Below, one piece after another: positions 36,114 through 44,781 of a DNA stretch of 64,000 bases. The stretch's first letter is position 1; the number at the start of each line of letters is the position of its first letter. Origin of the DNA: Cytophagales bacterium. Its GTDB lineage: Bacteria; Bacteroidota; Bacteroidia; Cytophagales; Cyclobacteriaceae. The stretch is from contig JAFLBQ010000002.1 in assembly GCA_017303805.1 (NCBI GenBank), positions 434,001-498,000 of the forward strand. Direction: 5' to 3'. Made by a program: the position numbers and the translations under genes. The notes under the pieces are model-generated. The model ran no database searches and was not told where the DNA came from. It saw only the letters and a program-made list of their open reading frames with translations.

Positions 36114-37373
36114 TTATCCCAAGGCCTTTAAGGCAGCCACAAAGGTATCCAGTTCCTGGGTGGTTGTGTACAGGTTAGGGGTAATGCGGCAACCGTGTAC
36201 TCCGGCCCCATCAATTGCTACCGTATAGATTTTGTATTTCTTTAAAAGCGTATCGGCAAGGTCCTGAGGTTTCATACCCACCACGCCTACGTTGCCTATT
36301 CCAGCGTGGCGCTTTGCATCGGCAGGGGTATTTACTACAATGTGTTGAAGGCCGCGCACTTTGCTTGTCCAGTAGTGTTGCAGGTAACGCAGGCGCTCTT
36401 CTTTGCGGTCGCGGCCGATCTTTAAATAATAATCGATGGCATTGGCTATGGCCAGGTCGGTATGTACCGGGTGCGTTCCTGTTTGGTTAAGACTATAGAT
36501 ATCATTTCTGTCGGCAATGGGAGAGGCCAACAACGGCCATACCTTTGCCGCTTTGCCTTTCTTTACATATAAGATACCGGCCCCTAAGGGCACGCTCAAC
36601 CATTTGTGCAAACTTGAGCCATAATAATCGCACCCGAGGTCAGGAATTGAAAAATTAAGATGGGCAAACGCGTGGGCGCCATCAACCATTACTTCCACAC
36701 CTTTGGCGTGGGCCATATCGCAGATTTTGCGCACCGGTAAAATATGGCCGGTTATGTTAATCATGTGGCACACCATTAACAGTTTTGTTTTTGAGGTAAT
36801 GGCACCTTCATAAAGTTTTACAATTTCTTCGTCAGAGTTTGGATGATTGGGAACGGAGATGATTTTATTCACGATGCCGTGCTTCTGTTCCATCAACTTA
36901 AAGTGATTCAACATCGAACCATAGTCCTGCTCGGCCATAACGGCTTCGTCACCGGCCTTCCAATCGATGCCACCAATTACCATATCGAGCGATTCGGTGG
37001 TGTTGCGGGTAATAATTAATTCTTCGGGTGTGCATCCGGCTAACTCAGCCAGGCGTGCCGCCATTTTGCGTTTGTTATCCCACTGCACAGTACGCATGTA
37101 GTATGAGCCCTGGTAGTTCACTTCACGAATGTGATTGATATGTTGCTCCAGAATTTCTTGCGGCAGAAAACAATAGTAGCCATTCTCCAGGTTGATGTAG
37201 TCGGGCTTCAACTTGTAGCCACCCCGGATTGAAGCCCAGAAATCTTCGTTGCCGGCAAGTGCCTGCGCAGATAGGTTAGCGGTTTTTTTATTTGCTTCTG
37301 CCAGTGCATCCCACAGAGGTAAAGCACTTAACGAAAGCAAGCCCATGCTTTTAAGAAATGCGCGCTTGTTCAT
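36114..37373 (-). CDS. Exported aminotransferase class V-fold protein
   Basis: A 419-residue PLP-dependent enzyme with a Tat-like leader (MNKRAFLKSM...), K-R rather than R-R. The fold type I core resembles CefD/isopenicillin N epimerase. The PLP-contacting aspartate is D231 in VMVDGAHAFAH and the Schiff-base lysine is K257 in SSLHKWLSVPLGAG. Helix and strand order match cysteine-desulfurase-like class V. Export of a PLP enzyme suggests action on periplasmic amino-sugar or amino-acid derivatives; substrate is unknown. A promoter with both elements lies just upstream. Confidence 0.88.
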   Translation of the reverse strand: MNKRAFLKSMGLLSLSALPLWDALAEANKKTANLSAQALAGNEDFWASIRGGYKLKPDYINLENGYYCFLPQEILEQHINHIREVNYQGSYYMRTVQWDNKRKMAARLAELAGCTPEELIITRNTTESLDMVIGGIDWKAGDEAVMAEQDYGSMLNHFKLMEQKHGIVNKIISVPNHPNSDEEIVKLYEGAITSKTKLLMVCHMINITGHILPVRKICDMAHAKGVEVMVDGAHAFAHLNFSIPDLGCDYYGSSLHKWLSVPLGAGILYVKKGKAAKVWPLLASPIADRNDIYSLNQTGTHPVHTDLAIANAIDYYLKIGRDRKEERLRYLQHYWTSKVRGLQHIVVNTPADAKRHAGIGNVGVVGMKPQDLADTLLKKYKIYTVAIDGAGVHGCRITPNLYTTTQELDTFVAALKALG

Positions 37374-37393
37374 GGCATTTGGTTTTAGTTTGT

Positions 37394-37422
37394 CAAATCT
37401 AAAACAATCAAGTTAGTTCAAA
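37394..37422 (-). promoter_or_regulatory. Bacteroidota-type promoter for the aminotransferase
   Basis: On the minus strand a TTTG (37422-37419) is followed after 17 bases by TAGATTTG (37401-37394), a close fit to the TTTG / TAnnTTTG primary promoter. The -7 box ends 20 bases before the ATG at 37373. Confidence 0.6.
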
Positions 37423-37524
37423 AATAGTTGCGATAGGCGGGTGGCCATGAAGCCGGCCTTGATTTGAAAGATTTTGCGAAAGTAGTGCGGATTTGTTTCT
37501 TTGCCCCGCTAAAGACAACTAAAA

Positions 37525-38268
37525 ATGAAATTACTTTTCCCATTGCTGTTTTGCAGTTTGTTGGTAAATGCGCAATCCAAAAAAGAGTTAGCCACCCGAA
37601 ATCAACAGCTTACTGCCGAGGTGGAGGCATTGAAAAAACAAATGGCCGAGTTGAAAAACCCCAGCACCGATCTTACCAATTCTCACAAAAAAGCCAGCTA
37701 CGCACTGGGTATTTTAATTTCTAAGAACCTTAAAATGCAAGGAGGCGATTCGTTGGACTATGAGGCAATAGCATTGGGGATTCGCGATGTGTTTACCAAT
37801 CACAACCTGGCGCTAAACCCACAGGAAGCCGGCATGTTTGTACAAGCCTACATGCAACAAGCAATGGAACAAAAAACAGAGCGTGCTAAAGCAGCCGGAG
37901 TGGCCTTTTTGGCTGAGAACAAAACCAAACCCGGTGTAATGGAAACAGCCAGCGGGCTTCAATATAAAATTATTACCACCGGCACCGGTAAAAAGCCAAC
38001 GCTTAACGATCGGGTTACGGTACACTATACCGGTAAATTGATAGATGGTACCCTGTTCGATAGTTCAGTAGAGCGCGGTGAACCCGCAACCTTTGGACTT
38101 ACGCAGGTAATTGCCGGCTGGACGGAAGCGTTGCAATTGATGCGCGTTGGCGACAAGTGGATGATTTACATTCCATCGGAATTAGGATATGGCGAGCAAG
38201 GCGGGGGTCAGATTCCGCCCAGCGCAGTACTTGTTTTCGAGGTGGAGTTGTTAAAGGTGAATAACTAG
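37525..38268 (+). CDS. FKBP-type peptidyl-prolyl isomerase, exported
   Basis: A 247-residue periplasmic protein with a signal peptide ending at about VNAQ (residue 17). A short coiled coil (about 18-45) and the FKBP N-terminal dimerisation domain (SYALGILISKNLKMQG, residues about 55-120) precede the FKBP catalytic domain from about 140 (SGLQYKIITTGTGKKP, VTVHYTGKLIDGTLFDSS, IPSELGYGEQGGGQIPP). It helps fold exported proteins. The gene is monocistronic and followed by a MITE-like palindrome. Confidence 0.95.
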   Translation: MKLLFPLLFCSLLVNAQSKKELATRNQQLTAEVEALKKQMAELKNPSTDLTNSHKKASYALGILISKNLKMQGGDSLDYEAIALGIRDVFTNHNLALNPQEAGMFVQAYMQQAMEQKTERAKAAGVAFLAENKTKPGVMETASGLQYKIITTGTGKKPTLNDRVTVHYTGKLIDGTLFDSSVERGEPATFGLTQVIAGWTEALQLMRVGDKWMIYIPSELGYGEQGGGQIPPSAVLVFEVELLKVNN

Positions 38269-38272
38269 AAGA

Positions 38273-38374
38273 CATCTCAAAAATACCTTTGCGGATTTCC
38301 GCGTCTATGCCTTCCTGCTTCGTTGGCTTTTAATGATCGGATACTTGAAAATTCTAAAATCTATTTTTGAGATG
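38273..38374. repeat. MITE-like palindromic element with 13-bp terminal inverted repeats
   Basis: CATCTCAAAAATA (38273-38285) and TATTTTTGAGATG (38362-38374) are perfect 13-bp inverted ends separated by 76 bases that encode nothing. An internal gcggatttccgc hairpin lies close to the left end. A GAGATGAC/GTCATCTC palindrome at 23534 shares the end motif. No target-site duplication is obvious. It could be a small non-autonomous transposon or a bidirectional terminator between convergent genes. Confidence 0.55.
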
Positions 38375-38392
38375 ACCGCAGGAAATAAATAA

Positions 38393-39367
38393 CTAATCAA
38401 GCTGCACCACCGCTTTGCCAAGCACTTTTCTGTCTATCAAATCCTGAAGCGCCTGGGCTGCCTGCTCTAACGAATAGGTTTTGTAAATCGCCTGGTTAAT
38501 CTTTCCTGTAGCAGACCACTGCATTAGCTCGTGCATGTTTTCGGCATTGCGCGCGGGTTCTTTTTGTGCAAAGCCGCTATAGAATACACCCACAATAGAT
38601 GCACCTTTTAGCAGCGCAACATTTGCCGCAAAAGCTGGTACTGTGCCGGATGTAAAACCTACTACGAGATGACGCCCGCGCCAGATAAGGGTGCGCAGCG
38701 CAGCCTCGGCATATAAGCCACCCACCGGGTCGAAGACCACATCAACTCCGCCCTTTTTAGTTTCTTTTATCGCTTCCTTTAAATCGTGGGTTGAATAGTT
38801 GATTAAAAAATCAGCGCCTTTCTTTTTACAGAGCGCCAACTTATCGTGCGTAGAAGCCGCAGCAATTACGGTGGCACCCATTAGTTTGCCCAATACTACA
38901 GTTGCTAAGCCCACACCACCGGCAGCACCCAGTACCAAAAGGGTTTCGCCCGGTTTTAATTGAGCCCGGTCTTTTAATGCATGATAGGCGGTGGCAAAGT
39001 TGTAAAAAGTTGTGGCTGCATTTTGAAAATCGATTGCCGGAGGCAAGGCAAACACCCGGCTTGAGTTTACCGCTGCATAATGTGCAAAGCCACCCCATCC
39101 GCACAAGGCAACCACGCGGGTGCCGGGTTGTACAGAGGTTACTTGATCGCCAACAGCTACCACAGTTCCGGCTACCTCGCCTCCAGGCGAAAAGGGTAGC
39201 GCAGGCTTGTATTGATATTTATTTTGAATAAGAAGTGTGTCCGGAAAATTTACTCCGCAGCAGGAAACCTTTATCAATACCTCATCGGCTTGCAGTTGCG
39301 GTTGAGGAACTTCGGCTACCTCGAGTGTGGCGGGCAAACCGAACGTGCGGCAGAGGAGTGCTTTCAC
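38393..39367 (-). CDS. NADPH:quinone oxidoreductase / zinc-less MDR alcohol dehydrogenase
   Basis: A 324-residue medium-chain dehydrogenase/reductase of the quinone-oxidoreductase branch. It has the substrate-domain pattern VSCCGVNFPDTLLIQ (no catalytic zinc ligands) and the nucleotide loop LGAAGGVGLATVVLGKLMGA near residues 145-165. It probably reduces quinones or enones with NADPH. A receiver-domain gene lies 27 bases upstream on the same strand. Confidence 0.93.
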   Translation of the reverse strand: MKALLCRTFGLPATLEVAEVPQPQLQADEVLIKVSCCGVNFPDTLLIQNKYQYKPALPFSPGGEVAGTVVAVGDQVTSVQPGTRVVALCGWGGFAHYAAVNSSRVFALPPAIDFQNAATTFYNFATAYHALKDRAQLKPGETLLVLGAAGGVGLATVVLGKLMGATVIAAASTHDKLALCKKKGADFLINYSTHDLKEAIKETKKGGVDVVFDPVGGLYAEAALRTLIWRGRHLVVGFTSGTVPAFAANVALLKGASIVGVFYSGFAQKEPARNAENMHELMQWSATGKINQAIYKTYSLEQAAQALQDLIDRKVLGKAVVQLD

Positions 39368-39394
39368 AACAAAAACAATTGGCCGGTAAGAGAA

Positions 39395-39805
39395 TTATTT
39401 TTTGAAAAGCTTGCCAAGAATACCTTGCTGCGGAGCATCCAGTTTATCCATTGCCGTGCGCAGGTGCACTAAAAATGCATCGTTTTTCAAAATGTGAGAG
39501 GCCACTTTTAATTTTCTGGTTTTGGTTTTTAGCTCCTCGCTGTCGGTGCCGGTAATGTAAATAACCGGAATGCCCGATTGTTGTTTGCGAATTTCTTTTA
39601 GGTAATCCAACCCGGTTTTGCCGGGGGCATTGGTAAACAGATGGTCGAGGATAATTAAATACGGTCGGGTTTCCGCTAATGCGGCAATTCCTTCGGGGCC
39701 CGATTGAAACACCCGGGTTTCAAATTGAGGCATTTGTTTGAAATGTCCTTTCATAAACTGAAGGTACACCGGGTCGTCATCAATAATAAAGACCAACTTT
39801 TTCAT
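39395..39805 (-). CDS. Stand-alone response regulator receiver protein
   Basis: A 136-residue CheY-like protein with D54 as phospho-acceptor (YLIILDHLF), the acidic pocket D9-D10-D11, and K107 in SHILKNDAF. A basic tail (GILGKLFKK) follows. There is no output domain. It precedes the quinone oxidoreductase gene by 27 bases, probably in one transcript. A sensor kinase is not nearby. Confidence 0.92.
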   Translation of the reverse strand: MKKLVFIIDDDPVYLQFMKGHFKQMPQFETRVFQSGPEGIAALAETRPYLIILDHLFTNAPGKTGLDYLKEIRKQQSGIPVIYITGTDSEELKTKTRKLKVASHILKNDAFLVHLRTAMDKLDAPQQGILGKLFKK

Positions 39806-39907
39806 AGAGTAAATATATTGGCAAACTGCTTCCGTTTAAAAAAATCGGGTGTTAAAAAAAGCAACTATGTACCATTTCGCTTAAATTTCAATCTAAAGTT
39901 TTCAACT

Positions 39908-40867
39908 ATGCTACCTCGCAGAAGATTTATTCAATTGGCAAGCACCACGCTGGCTGCGTTGCCACTTTCAGGCTTGCTGGCCAACACCCTTGCCGACCAA
40001 AAGAAGAAGTGGGGAATTCAGTTGTTCACCATTCCACAACTGGCCTCTAAAGATTTAAAGGGCACCCTTAAAACCCTTGGCGAGATTGGCTACCGCGAAG
40101 TGGAATTTTTTGGGCCCTACGAGTTTAGTGCGAAAGAAACCATTGAAGGCTGGAAAGCAATTGCCGGGCAACTGGGTATTGCGGAGAACGCATTTTATGG
40201 CTACTCGATTGCCGATGTTAAAAGCATGCTCAAAGATTTTGGATTAACCACGCCTTCGGTACACCTGGACCTGGCCACCATGCGCACCAACCTAAAGCCT
40301 GCCATGGAAGCCCTGAAGGCTTTGGGAACCCGCTATGTAGCGGTGCCTGCGCTGGGCAACCCCGAAGAGCGCAAGACCTTAGATCAATTTAAAAAACTTG
40401 CCGATGAGTTTAACCAAATAGGCAAGCGCATGGCCGACTACGGGCTTACGTTAGTCTATCACAACCACGGCTACGAGCACTGGCACGAAAACGGCCAAAC
40501 TCCTATGGAAATACTTTTGAAAAATACGGACCCGCAACACGTGGTATTTGAAATGGATATTTTCTGGATGACAGCCGGTGGCGCCAGCCCCGTTGAGTTT
40601 CTCAAGAGCAACCCGGGCCGCTTTAAGTTGTTGCATTTGAAAGATGCCCAAGAGCCCATTCGCTTTTCAGGCGATGGCGGCACGCCCGATCAGTGGATGA
40701 CGTTGTTCCCGAAAATGGCCGACCCCGGCACCGGGGTGTTTGACATTAAAGGCATAGTGGCACAAGCTGTAAAATCCGGGGCCGAACATTTTTATCTGGA
40801 GCGCGACCTAACCCCCACACCACAGGAGACTTTGAAGAATTCGTTTGAGTTTTTTAAAGGCGTGTAA
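39908..40867 (+). CDS. Tat-exported sugar phosphate isomerase/epimerase-like protein
   Basis: A 319-residue TIM-barrel protein of the xylose-isomerase-like/AP-endonuclease-2 superfamily. The Tat leader MLPRRRFIQLASTTLAALPL is clear, so the enzyme folds in the cytoplasm and is exported. Metal-ligand and substrate residues are plausible in LVYHNHGYEHW, VFEMDIFWMTAGG and LHLKDAQEP. Start ATG 39908 is chosen for the leader; upstream codons lie in an untranslated region. Specificity is unknown. The following gene begins 16 bases later. Confidence 0.9.
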   Translation: MLPRRRFIQLASTTLAALPLSGLLANTLADQKKKWGIQLFTIPQLASKDLKGTLKTLGEIGYREVEFFGPYEFSAKETIEGWKAIAGQLGIAENAFYGYSIADVKSMLKDFGLTTPSVHLDLATMRTNLKPAMEALKALGTRYVAVPALGNPEERKTLDQFKKLADEFNQIGKRMADYGLTLVYHNHGYEHWHENGQTPMEILLKNTDPQHVVFEMDIFWMTAGGASPVEFLKSNPGRFKLLHLKDAQEPIRFSGDGGTPDQWMTLFPKMADPGTGVFDIKGIVAQAVKSGAEHFYLERDLTPTPQETLKNSFEFFKGV

Positions 40868-40883
40868 GCAACCACAGCACTTT

Positions 40884-41456
40884 ATGAGATTACTTTTATT
40901 GGTCTTTGCCATCACCACCTTTACGCACGTGCATGCGCGGCAAACCAAAGGCCAGCCGCTTAATGAAAGCGAAGTACCCACAGCAGTAAAAGCTGCCTAC
41001 GAAAACGAGTTAGGATTTCCGGTTGATGAATGGGTGAAACTAACGGTTAATGAGGCACCACGCTATGTAGCGGTTTTCCGGATGTTAGATCCGGCCACCG
41101 GAAAAATGGTTCCAAATCGCTATCGCTACACTGCTAACGGAAAGCTTACTTCTTACTCAAAATATTTTGGTAGCGGGGCAAATGAAGAAAGTAATTTTTA
41201 CCTGGATATTTTAGGTGATGTGGAGGCTTCGTTTCAATCCAAAATTGAAAAGCTGCTGCGGGAAAAAACCTTGCAAAGTTTTGAAACCTTCTATTTTGTT
41301 CCGGGCAACCAGACAAATCTAAGTACTACTACGCACCGGCTGGTGTTGAAAGACAAAAAGGGCAAGCAGCAAATTATTTACTTCGACAGGCAAGGCACCG
41401 AGGTGGACATAACCAAGTATCCGGTGCGAAAAATTGAGGCCGAAGAGTTGGATTAG
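40884..41456 (+). CDS. Hypothetical exported protein, PepSY-like
   Basis: A 190-residue protein with a signal peptide ending near VHA (about residue 18). The mature part reads like one PepSY-type module followed by a helical/strand region (PTAVKAAYENELGFPV..., YRYTANGKLTSYSKYFG, QQIIYFDRQGTEVD). No conserved catalytic motif is visible. It is downstream of the Tat-exported isomerase-like gene with a 16-base gap, so an operon is likely. Confidence 0.65.
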   Translation: MRLLLLVFAITTFTHVHARQTKGQPLNESEVPTAVKAAYENELGFPVDEWVKLTVNEAPRYVAVFRMLDPATGKMVPNRYRYTANGKLTSYSKYFGSGANEESNFYLDILGDVEASFQSKIEKLLREKTLQSFETFYFVPGNQTNLSTTTHRLVLKDKKGKQQIIYFDRQGTEVDITKYPVRKIEAEELD

Positions 41457-41495
41457 AAATGGCCCGGCACTCAGGAAAGAAATAAAGATTATTCT

Positions 41496-41879
41496 ATGCA
41501 GACCGCACAATTTGCGCCCCAACTTTACATCCCGGCAGGAGTTACCGATTTATCGTTTTATACGCAGGGTATTGGAGCCGAAGAATTGTACCGCTTTACC
41601 AACGAGGATGGCAACGTGCACGTAGCCGAGTTCTCTCTTGCCGGAACAATTTTTCATGTACATGAGAATAATCAACAAGGCCAGTTGGTACCTCACGTTG
41701 CAAAAGGAGTTACCTGCCTGATTGGTTTATTTGTGGACGATGTAGAATTTTATTTACAGCAGGCACTGCGCCACGGGGCCGAACTTTTAATGCCCACCAC
41801 CGACTTTGACTATCACTATCGCCAGGCTGAAATAAGGGACCCGTTTGGGCATGTGTGGGTTTTTCAAAAACGGATTTAG
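41496..41879 (+). CDS. VOC/glyoxalase-like protein
   Basis: A 127-residue protein of the vicinal-oxygen-chelate (glyoxalase/bleomycin-resistance/DUF) superfamily. Two beta-alpha-beta-beta-beta units are visible, with candidate metal or substrate residues in HVAEFSL and EIRDPFGHVWVFQ. It resembles PhnB-like proteins. Activity cannot be assigned. Confidence 0.85.
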   Translation: MQTAQFAPQLYIPAGVTDLSFYTQGIGAEELYRFTNEDGNVHVAEFSLAGTIFHVHENNQQGQLVPHVAKGVTCLIGLFVDDVEFYLQQALRHGAELLMPTTDFDYHYRQAEIRDPFGHVWVFQKRI

Positions 41880-41997
41880 TTCACAAGGTTAAAGTCAACG
41901 CCTCGGGTTAAAAAACTTTTTTCAGGAAACTATTTCTTGTTTTGCGCTGTAATTCCTGCGCCCGCCTAACGACCTACAGAGAAAATTTAGAAACATT

Positions 41998-42498
41998 TTG
42001 GCAGAAATCTCTGAGAAGGAATTTGTAGCCCTTATTAACACACACCAACGCATGGTGCACAAGGTGTGTAACCTTTATGCCGAAACCGCAGATGAGCGCA
42101 AAGATCTGTTTCAGGAAATTGTACTTCAATTATGGCGGGCCTACCCAACTTTTCGGGGCGAGGCGAAATTTTCTACCTGGATGTATCGCATTGCACTTAA
42201 CATCGCTATCTCTGGCTGGCGCAGGGCCTCGCGCAGGCCCGCCTTCGAAGAGATAAAAGACCGGCATTTGAATGTGGGAATGAATACCGAACCAGATAAA
42301 GAAGAACAAATTCAAAATTTGTACAAAGCCATACGGCAATTGCCGGAAGTGGACCGTGCAATTATTATGCTGGCGCTTGAAGAAGTACCGTATGAAGAGA
42401 TTGCGACCACTACGGGCATCACTCAAAATAATGCACGCGTACGCATGCTGCGAATTCGAGAAAAATTAAAAAAGCTGCTTACCTATGGAGTTAGATGA
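41998..42498 (+). CDS. ECF-type RNA polymerase sigma factor (second)
   Basis: A 166-residue ECF sigma factor. Region 2 includes DLFQEIVLQLWRAYPTFRG and STWMYRIALNIAI; region 4 includes IRQLPEVDRAIIMLALEEVPYEEIATTTGITQNNARVRMLRIREKLKKL in outline. The only usable start is TTG 41998, since the first ATG in frame would remove region 2. It overlaps the next gene, a small membrane protein likely to be its anti-sigma, by 14 bases. Confidence 0.9.
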   Translation: MAEISEKEFVALINTHQRMVHKVCNLYAETADERKDLFQEIVLQLWRAYPTFRGEAKFSTWMYRIALNIAISGWRRASRRPAFEEIKDRHLNVGMNTEPDKEEQIQNLYKAIRQLPEVDRAIIMLALEEVPYEEIATTTGITQNNARVRMLRIREKLKKLLTYGVR

Positions 42499-43102
42499 AT
42501 TTAAGGAAATCTGGAAGCAACCTTCGGTTACCGAGAACTCATGGAGTACGGATCAACTGCACGAGGTGCTGCGCGGCAAAAGTAAGTCGATAGTAAGTGA
42601 CATTAAGCGCAGTATGAGAATTGAAATAACCATAGGCAGTATTGCCTTATTGGTATTGATTTCTCAGATCATTCTATTAAGACCAGGGCCCATTTTGATT
42701 TTGATGATTGCCATACTGGTTTTTACATTGGTAGTGGCCACGTATTTTTATTTCAAGATGCGCCTGGTAACTAATTTCAATTTTTCAACGCACAACCTGA
42801 AAGACAACTTGATGGATTTGATAACAAAGCTGGAAGTGTTTTTAAAAGTATATAAACTGGGTAATCAGTGGGGATTAATTGTGTTTTATGTTTTTGGCTT
42901 AACGGTTGTTTATTTAGAGCGCGGTGCTGACCGGATAGCCGCCTACATTACCTCGTGGCAAGGAGCAATTTTTATAATCCTGTATTCGGGGTGCATTATT
43001 GCGCCCATTTTTATTGTAGATAAAATTCTGCACAAATTGTATGGCAAGCATATTATCCGGCTAAAGGAGTTGCTGAACAACTTTGAGAATCCACCCGAGT
43101 AG
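42485..43102 (+). CDS. Membrane protein, probable anti-sigma partner
   Basis: A 205-residue protein. The N-terminal 55 residues are soluble (ELDEFKEIWKQ...), with about four transmembrane helices after that (near 50-67, 70-90, 137-153 and 159-178). It has no zinc-finger motif. The 14-base overlap with the ECF sigma gene and the soluble N-terminus suggest it holds the sigma factor at the membrane, like other unrelated anti-sigma proteins; this is inference. Confidence 0.72.
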   Translation: MELDEFKEIWKQPSVTENSWSTDQLHEVLRGKSKSIVSDIKRSMRIEITIGSIALLVLISQIILLRPGPILILMIAILVFTLVVATYFYFKMRLVTNFNFSTHNLKDNLMDLITKLEVFLKVYKLGNQWGLIVFYVFGLTVVYLERGADRIAAYITSWQGAIFIILYSGCIIAPIFIVDKILHKLYGKHIIRLKELLNNFENPPE

Positions 43103-43105
43103 CAA

Positions 43106-43798
43106 TTACCGGTCGGCCAGCATAAAGGTAATAGGTATAACCATCCGCTGTTTTACAGCACGGCCACGCTGGCGGCCCGGGTTCCAGGCAGGGGCATTCT
43201 TTACAATACGCAGGGCTTCTTCATCGCAACCGGCACCAATTCCTTTTACCACCACTACATCGGTAAGCGCGCCATCTTTATTTACAACAAACTCAACAAA
43301 TACGCGGCCTTGTATGCCCATGCGCCTGGCCTGGGCCGGGTATTGAATATTTTCCCCAACGTATTTGTAAAATGCAGCCCTTCCGCCTTTGGGTTCGGCC
43401 GAAACTTCTACAACCGTAAAAATCTCATCAGCTTTTTCGTCTTCTACTTTGGGTTGTTCAATTGCTTCTACCTGTTGTACCCGGGTTTCTTCGGTTACCT
43501 CCATATCAAACGTAAACTTTAACTCCTGTTTTATCTCCTGTTCATCGGGCACCGCCACCAGCCGGGGCTGTTGCACAATTACTTCAGGTGGAGGTGGAAT
43601 TTCGGTAGCCGGCACTTCCACTATTTCTTCGAACGAGTTGGTGGTTACGCTGCTAATTTCCAGTATTGGCTTTTCAAATTGCTTCCACTCAAATGCGCTA
43701 AGGGCCAATAACAGCGAAACTGCCAGCCCGACACTGAAGAACAACCCGCGCTTATCTGATAAGCTGGCCCGGGGCGATTTTTTTAATTCGAGAGCCAT
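43106..43798 (-). CDS. TonB family energy transducer
   Basis: A 230-residue protein with an N-terminal transmembrane anchor (about residues 18-36), a Pro/Glu-rich periplasmic linker (VPATEIPPPPEVIVQQP) and a C-terminal TonB_C domain (AQARRMGIQGRVFVEFVVNKDG, VVVVKGIGAGCDEEALRIVKNAPAW). It couples inner-membrane proton motive force to outer-membrane TonB-dependent receptors. No ExbB/ExbD partner is adjacent. I chose ATG 43798, since the preceding codons lie upstream of the charged N-terminus. Confidence 0.93.
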   Translation of the reverse strand: MALELKKSPRASLSDKRGLFFSVGLAVSLLLALSAFEWKQFEKPILEISSVTTNSFEEIVEVPATEIPPPPEVIVQQPRLVAVPDEQEIKQELKFTFDMEVTEETRVQQVEAIEQPKVEDEKADEIFTVVEVSAEPKGGRAAFYKYVGENIQYPAQARRMGIQGRVFVEFVVNKDGALTDVVVVKGIGAGCDEEALRIVKNAPAWNPGRQRGRAVKQRMVIPITFMLADR

Positions 43799-43897
43799 AT
43801 CGAAAATCGTTAGTGTGATTTTGATATGAATGTGCAAATACAATCCTTATTAAAACATGAGAACAGTCATGCCCTTTAATGAGATAAAACAGGAGTG

Positions 43898-44068
43898 TTA
43901 AAAAAGAAGGTCGAACAGAAACCAGGATACCAGCAAGCCAATTAATAACAGTGCGGCAATCCATTTTGCGCCAGTGCGGCTATCCGGAAATTCATAGCTA
44001 CAGATAGGGCACGTTTTGGAATTGGCCGCTACTTTCATGGCACAAGCCGGGCACTCGCGCATTTTCAT
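43898..44068 (-). CDS. Small zinc-ribbon membrane protein
   Basis: A 56-residue protein. Two CxxC-type knuckles, C6-x2-C9 (CPAC) and C20-x2-C23 (CPIC), form a rubredoxin-like zinc ribbon at the N-terminus. One transmembrane helix follows (AALLLIGLLVSWFLFDLL). The ATG overlaps the TGA of the upstream IF-2-N-like gene by one base (TGATG), so it is translationally coupled. It is short enough to be missed by size filters. The zinc ribbon would face the cytoplasm; function is unknown. Confidence 0.8.
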   Translation of the reverse strand: MKMRECPACAMKVAANSKTCPICSYEFPDSRTGAKWIAALLLIGLLVSWFLFDLLF

Positions 44069-44781
44069 CACGTATTAAGCCACCGTAAGAAACGACCCAA
44101 CCACGTGCGTGGCTTTTGCTGCGGTAATGGATTGGCTGCGCCTTCGGAGTCCTCTTCGTAAATGCGAATGGCCTTGGCAGGCTGGGTTGTTTTTACTTTG
44201 TTGAGGTAGTGCAGGCGCTTGCGCTCTTTCTCTTCATCCAATGCTTGCTTTCTGCGTTCTTCCCGCTCGCGCATTTCAGATTCGCGCTGTTGCGCCACCG
44301 GGTTGCGCCATTTTTTTTCGGATCTTTCAATGGGTTTTCTGCGCTTGTCTTTTTGCTCGCGTTTGCGGGGCGGCTCGTTTTCCCCATCAGCCTCGGCTTT
44401 GGCGGTTTCTTTTTTGCGCGGTTCAGGCAAGTCAATTTTGCCAAGCACTTTCAAGCCGGCTAACTCTACCTTGGGCGCGCGAATGGTTTCGCTGTCGGCA
44501 ACAACTTCTTCCGGTGCTGCAACCGGCTCGGGGTCGGGTTCTACTTTTTCAGCTTCGATTATTGGTTCGGGCGTATTTTGCGGCTCCTCTGTTTCCTGAG
44601 TTTGGGCAATCATCAACTCGGCAAGGCGTTCGGGAGCGAAATGCAGCACCAGCTTTTTCACAACCTCATCGCTTAGTTTCGCATTGGAGCCTTCGTCAAA
44701 ATAGAGTTGCTCTTTCGCCAGTACATCAACAATCTGCGAAGGTCTAACCGACAGTTTTCGGGCTAATTGGCCGAGGCGCAT
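44068..44781 (-). CDS. IF-2 N-terminal-domain-like protein
   Basis: A 237-residue soluble protein. The first 50 residues (RLGQLARKLSVRPSQIVDVLAKEQL) match the IF-2 N-terminal helical domain; the rest is low-complexity, Pro/Glu- and Lys/Arg-rich, ending in an RFLRWLNT tail. It lacks the GTPase and tRNA-binding domains of translation initiation factor IF-2, so it is not infB itself. It overlaps the ArfB-like gene by 19 bases upstream and the zinc-ribbon gene downstream, which suggests a translation- or ribosome-linked role. Confidence 0.82.
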   Translation of the reverse strand: MRLGQLARKLSVRPSQIVDVLAKEQLYFDEGSNAKLSDEVVKKLVLHFAPERLAELMIAQTQETEEPQNTPEPIIEAEKVEPDPEPVAAPEEVVADSETIRAPKVELAGLKVLGKIDLPEPRKKETAKAEADGENEPPRKREQKDKRRKPIERSEKKWRNPVAQQRESEMREREERRKQALDEEKERKRLHYLNKVKTTQPAKAIRIYEEDSEGAANPLPQQKPRTWLGRFLRWLNT

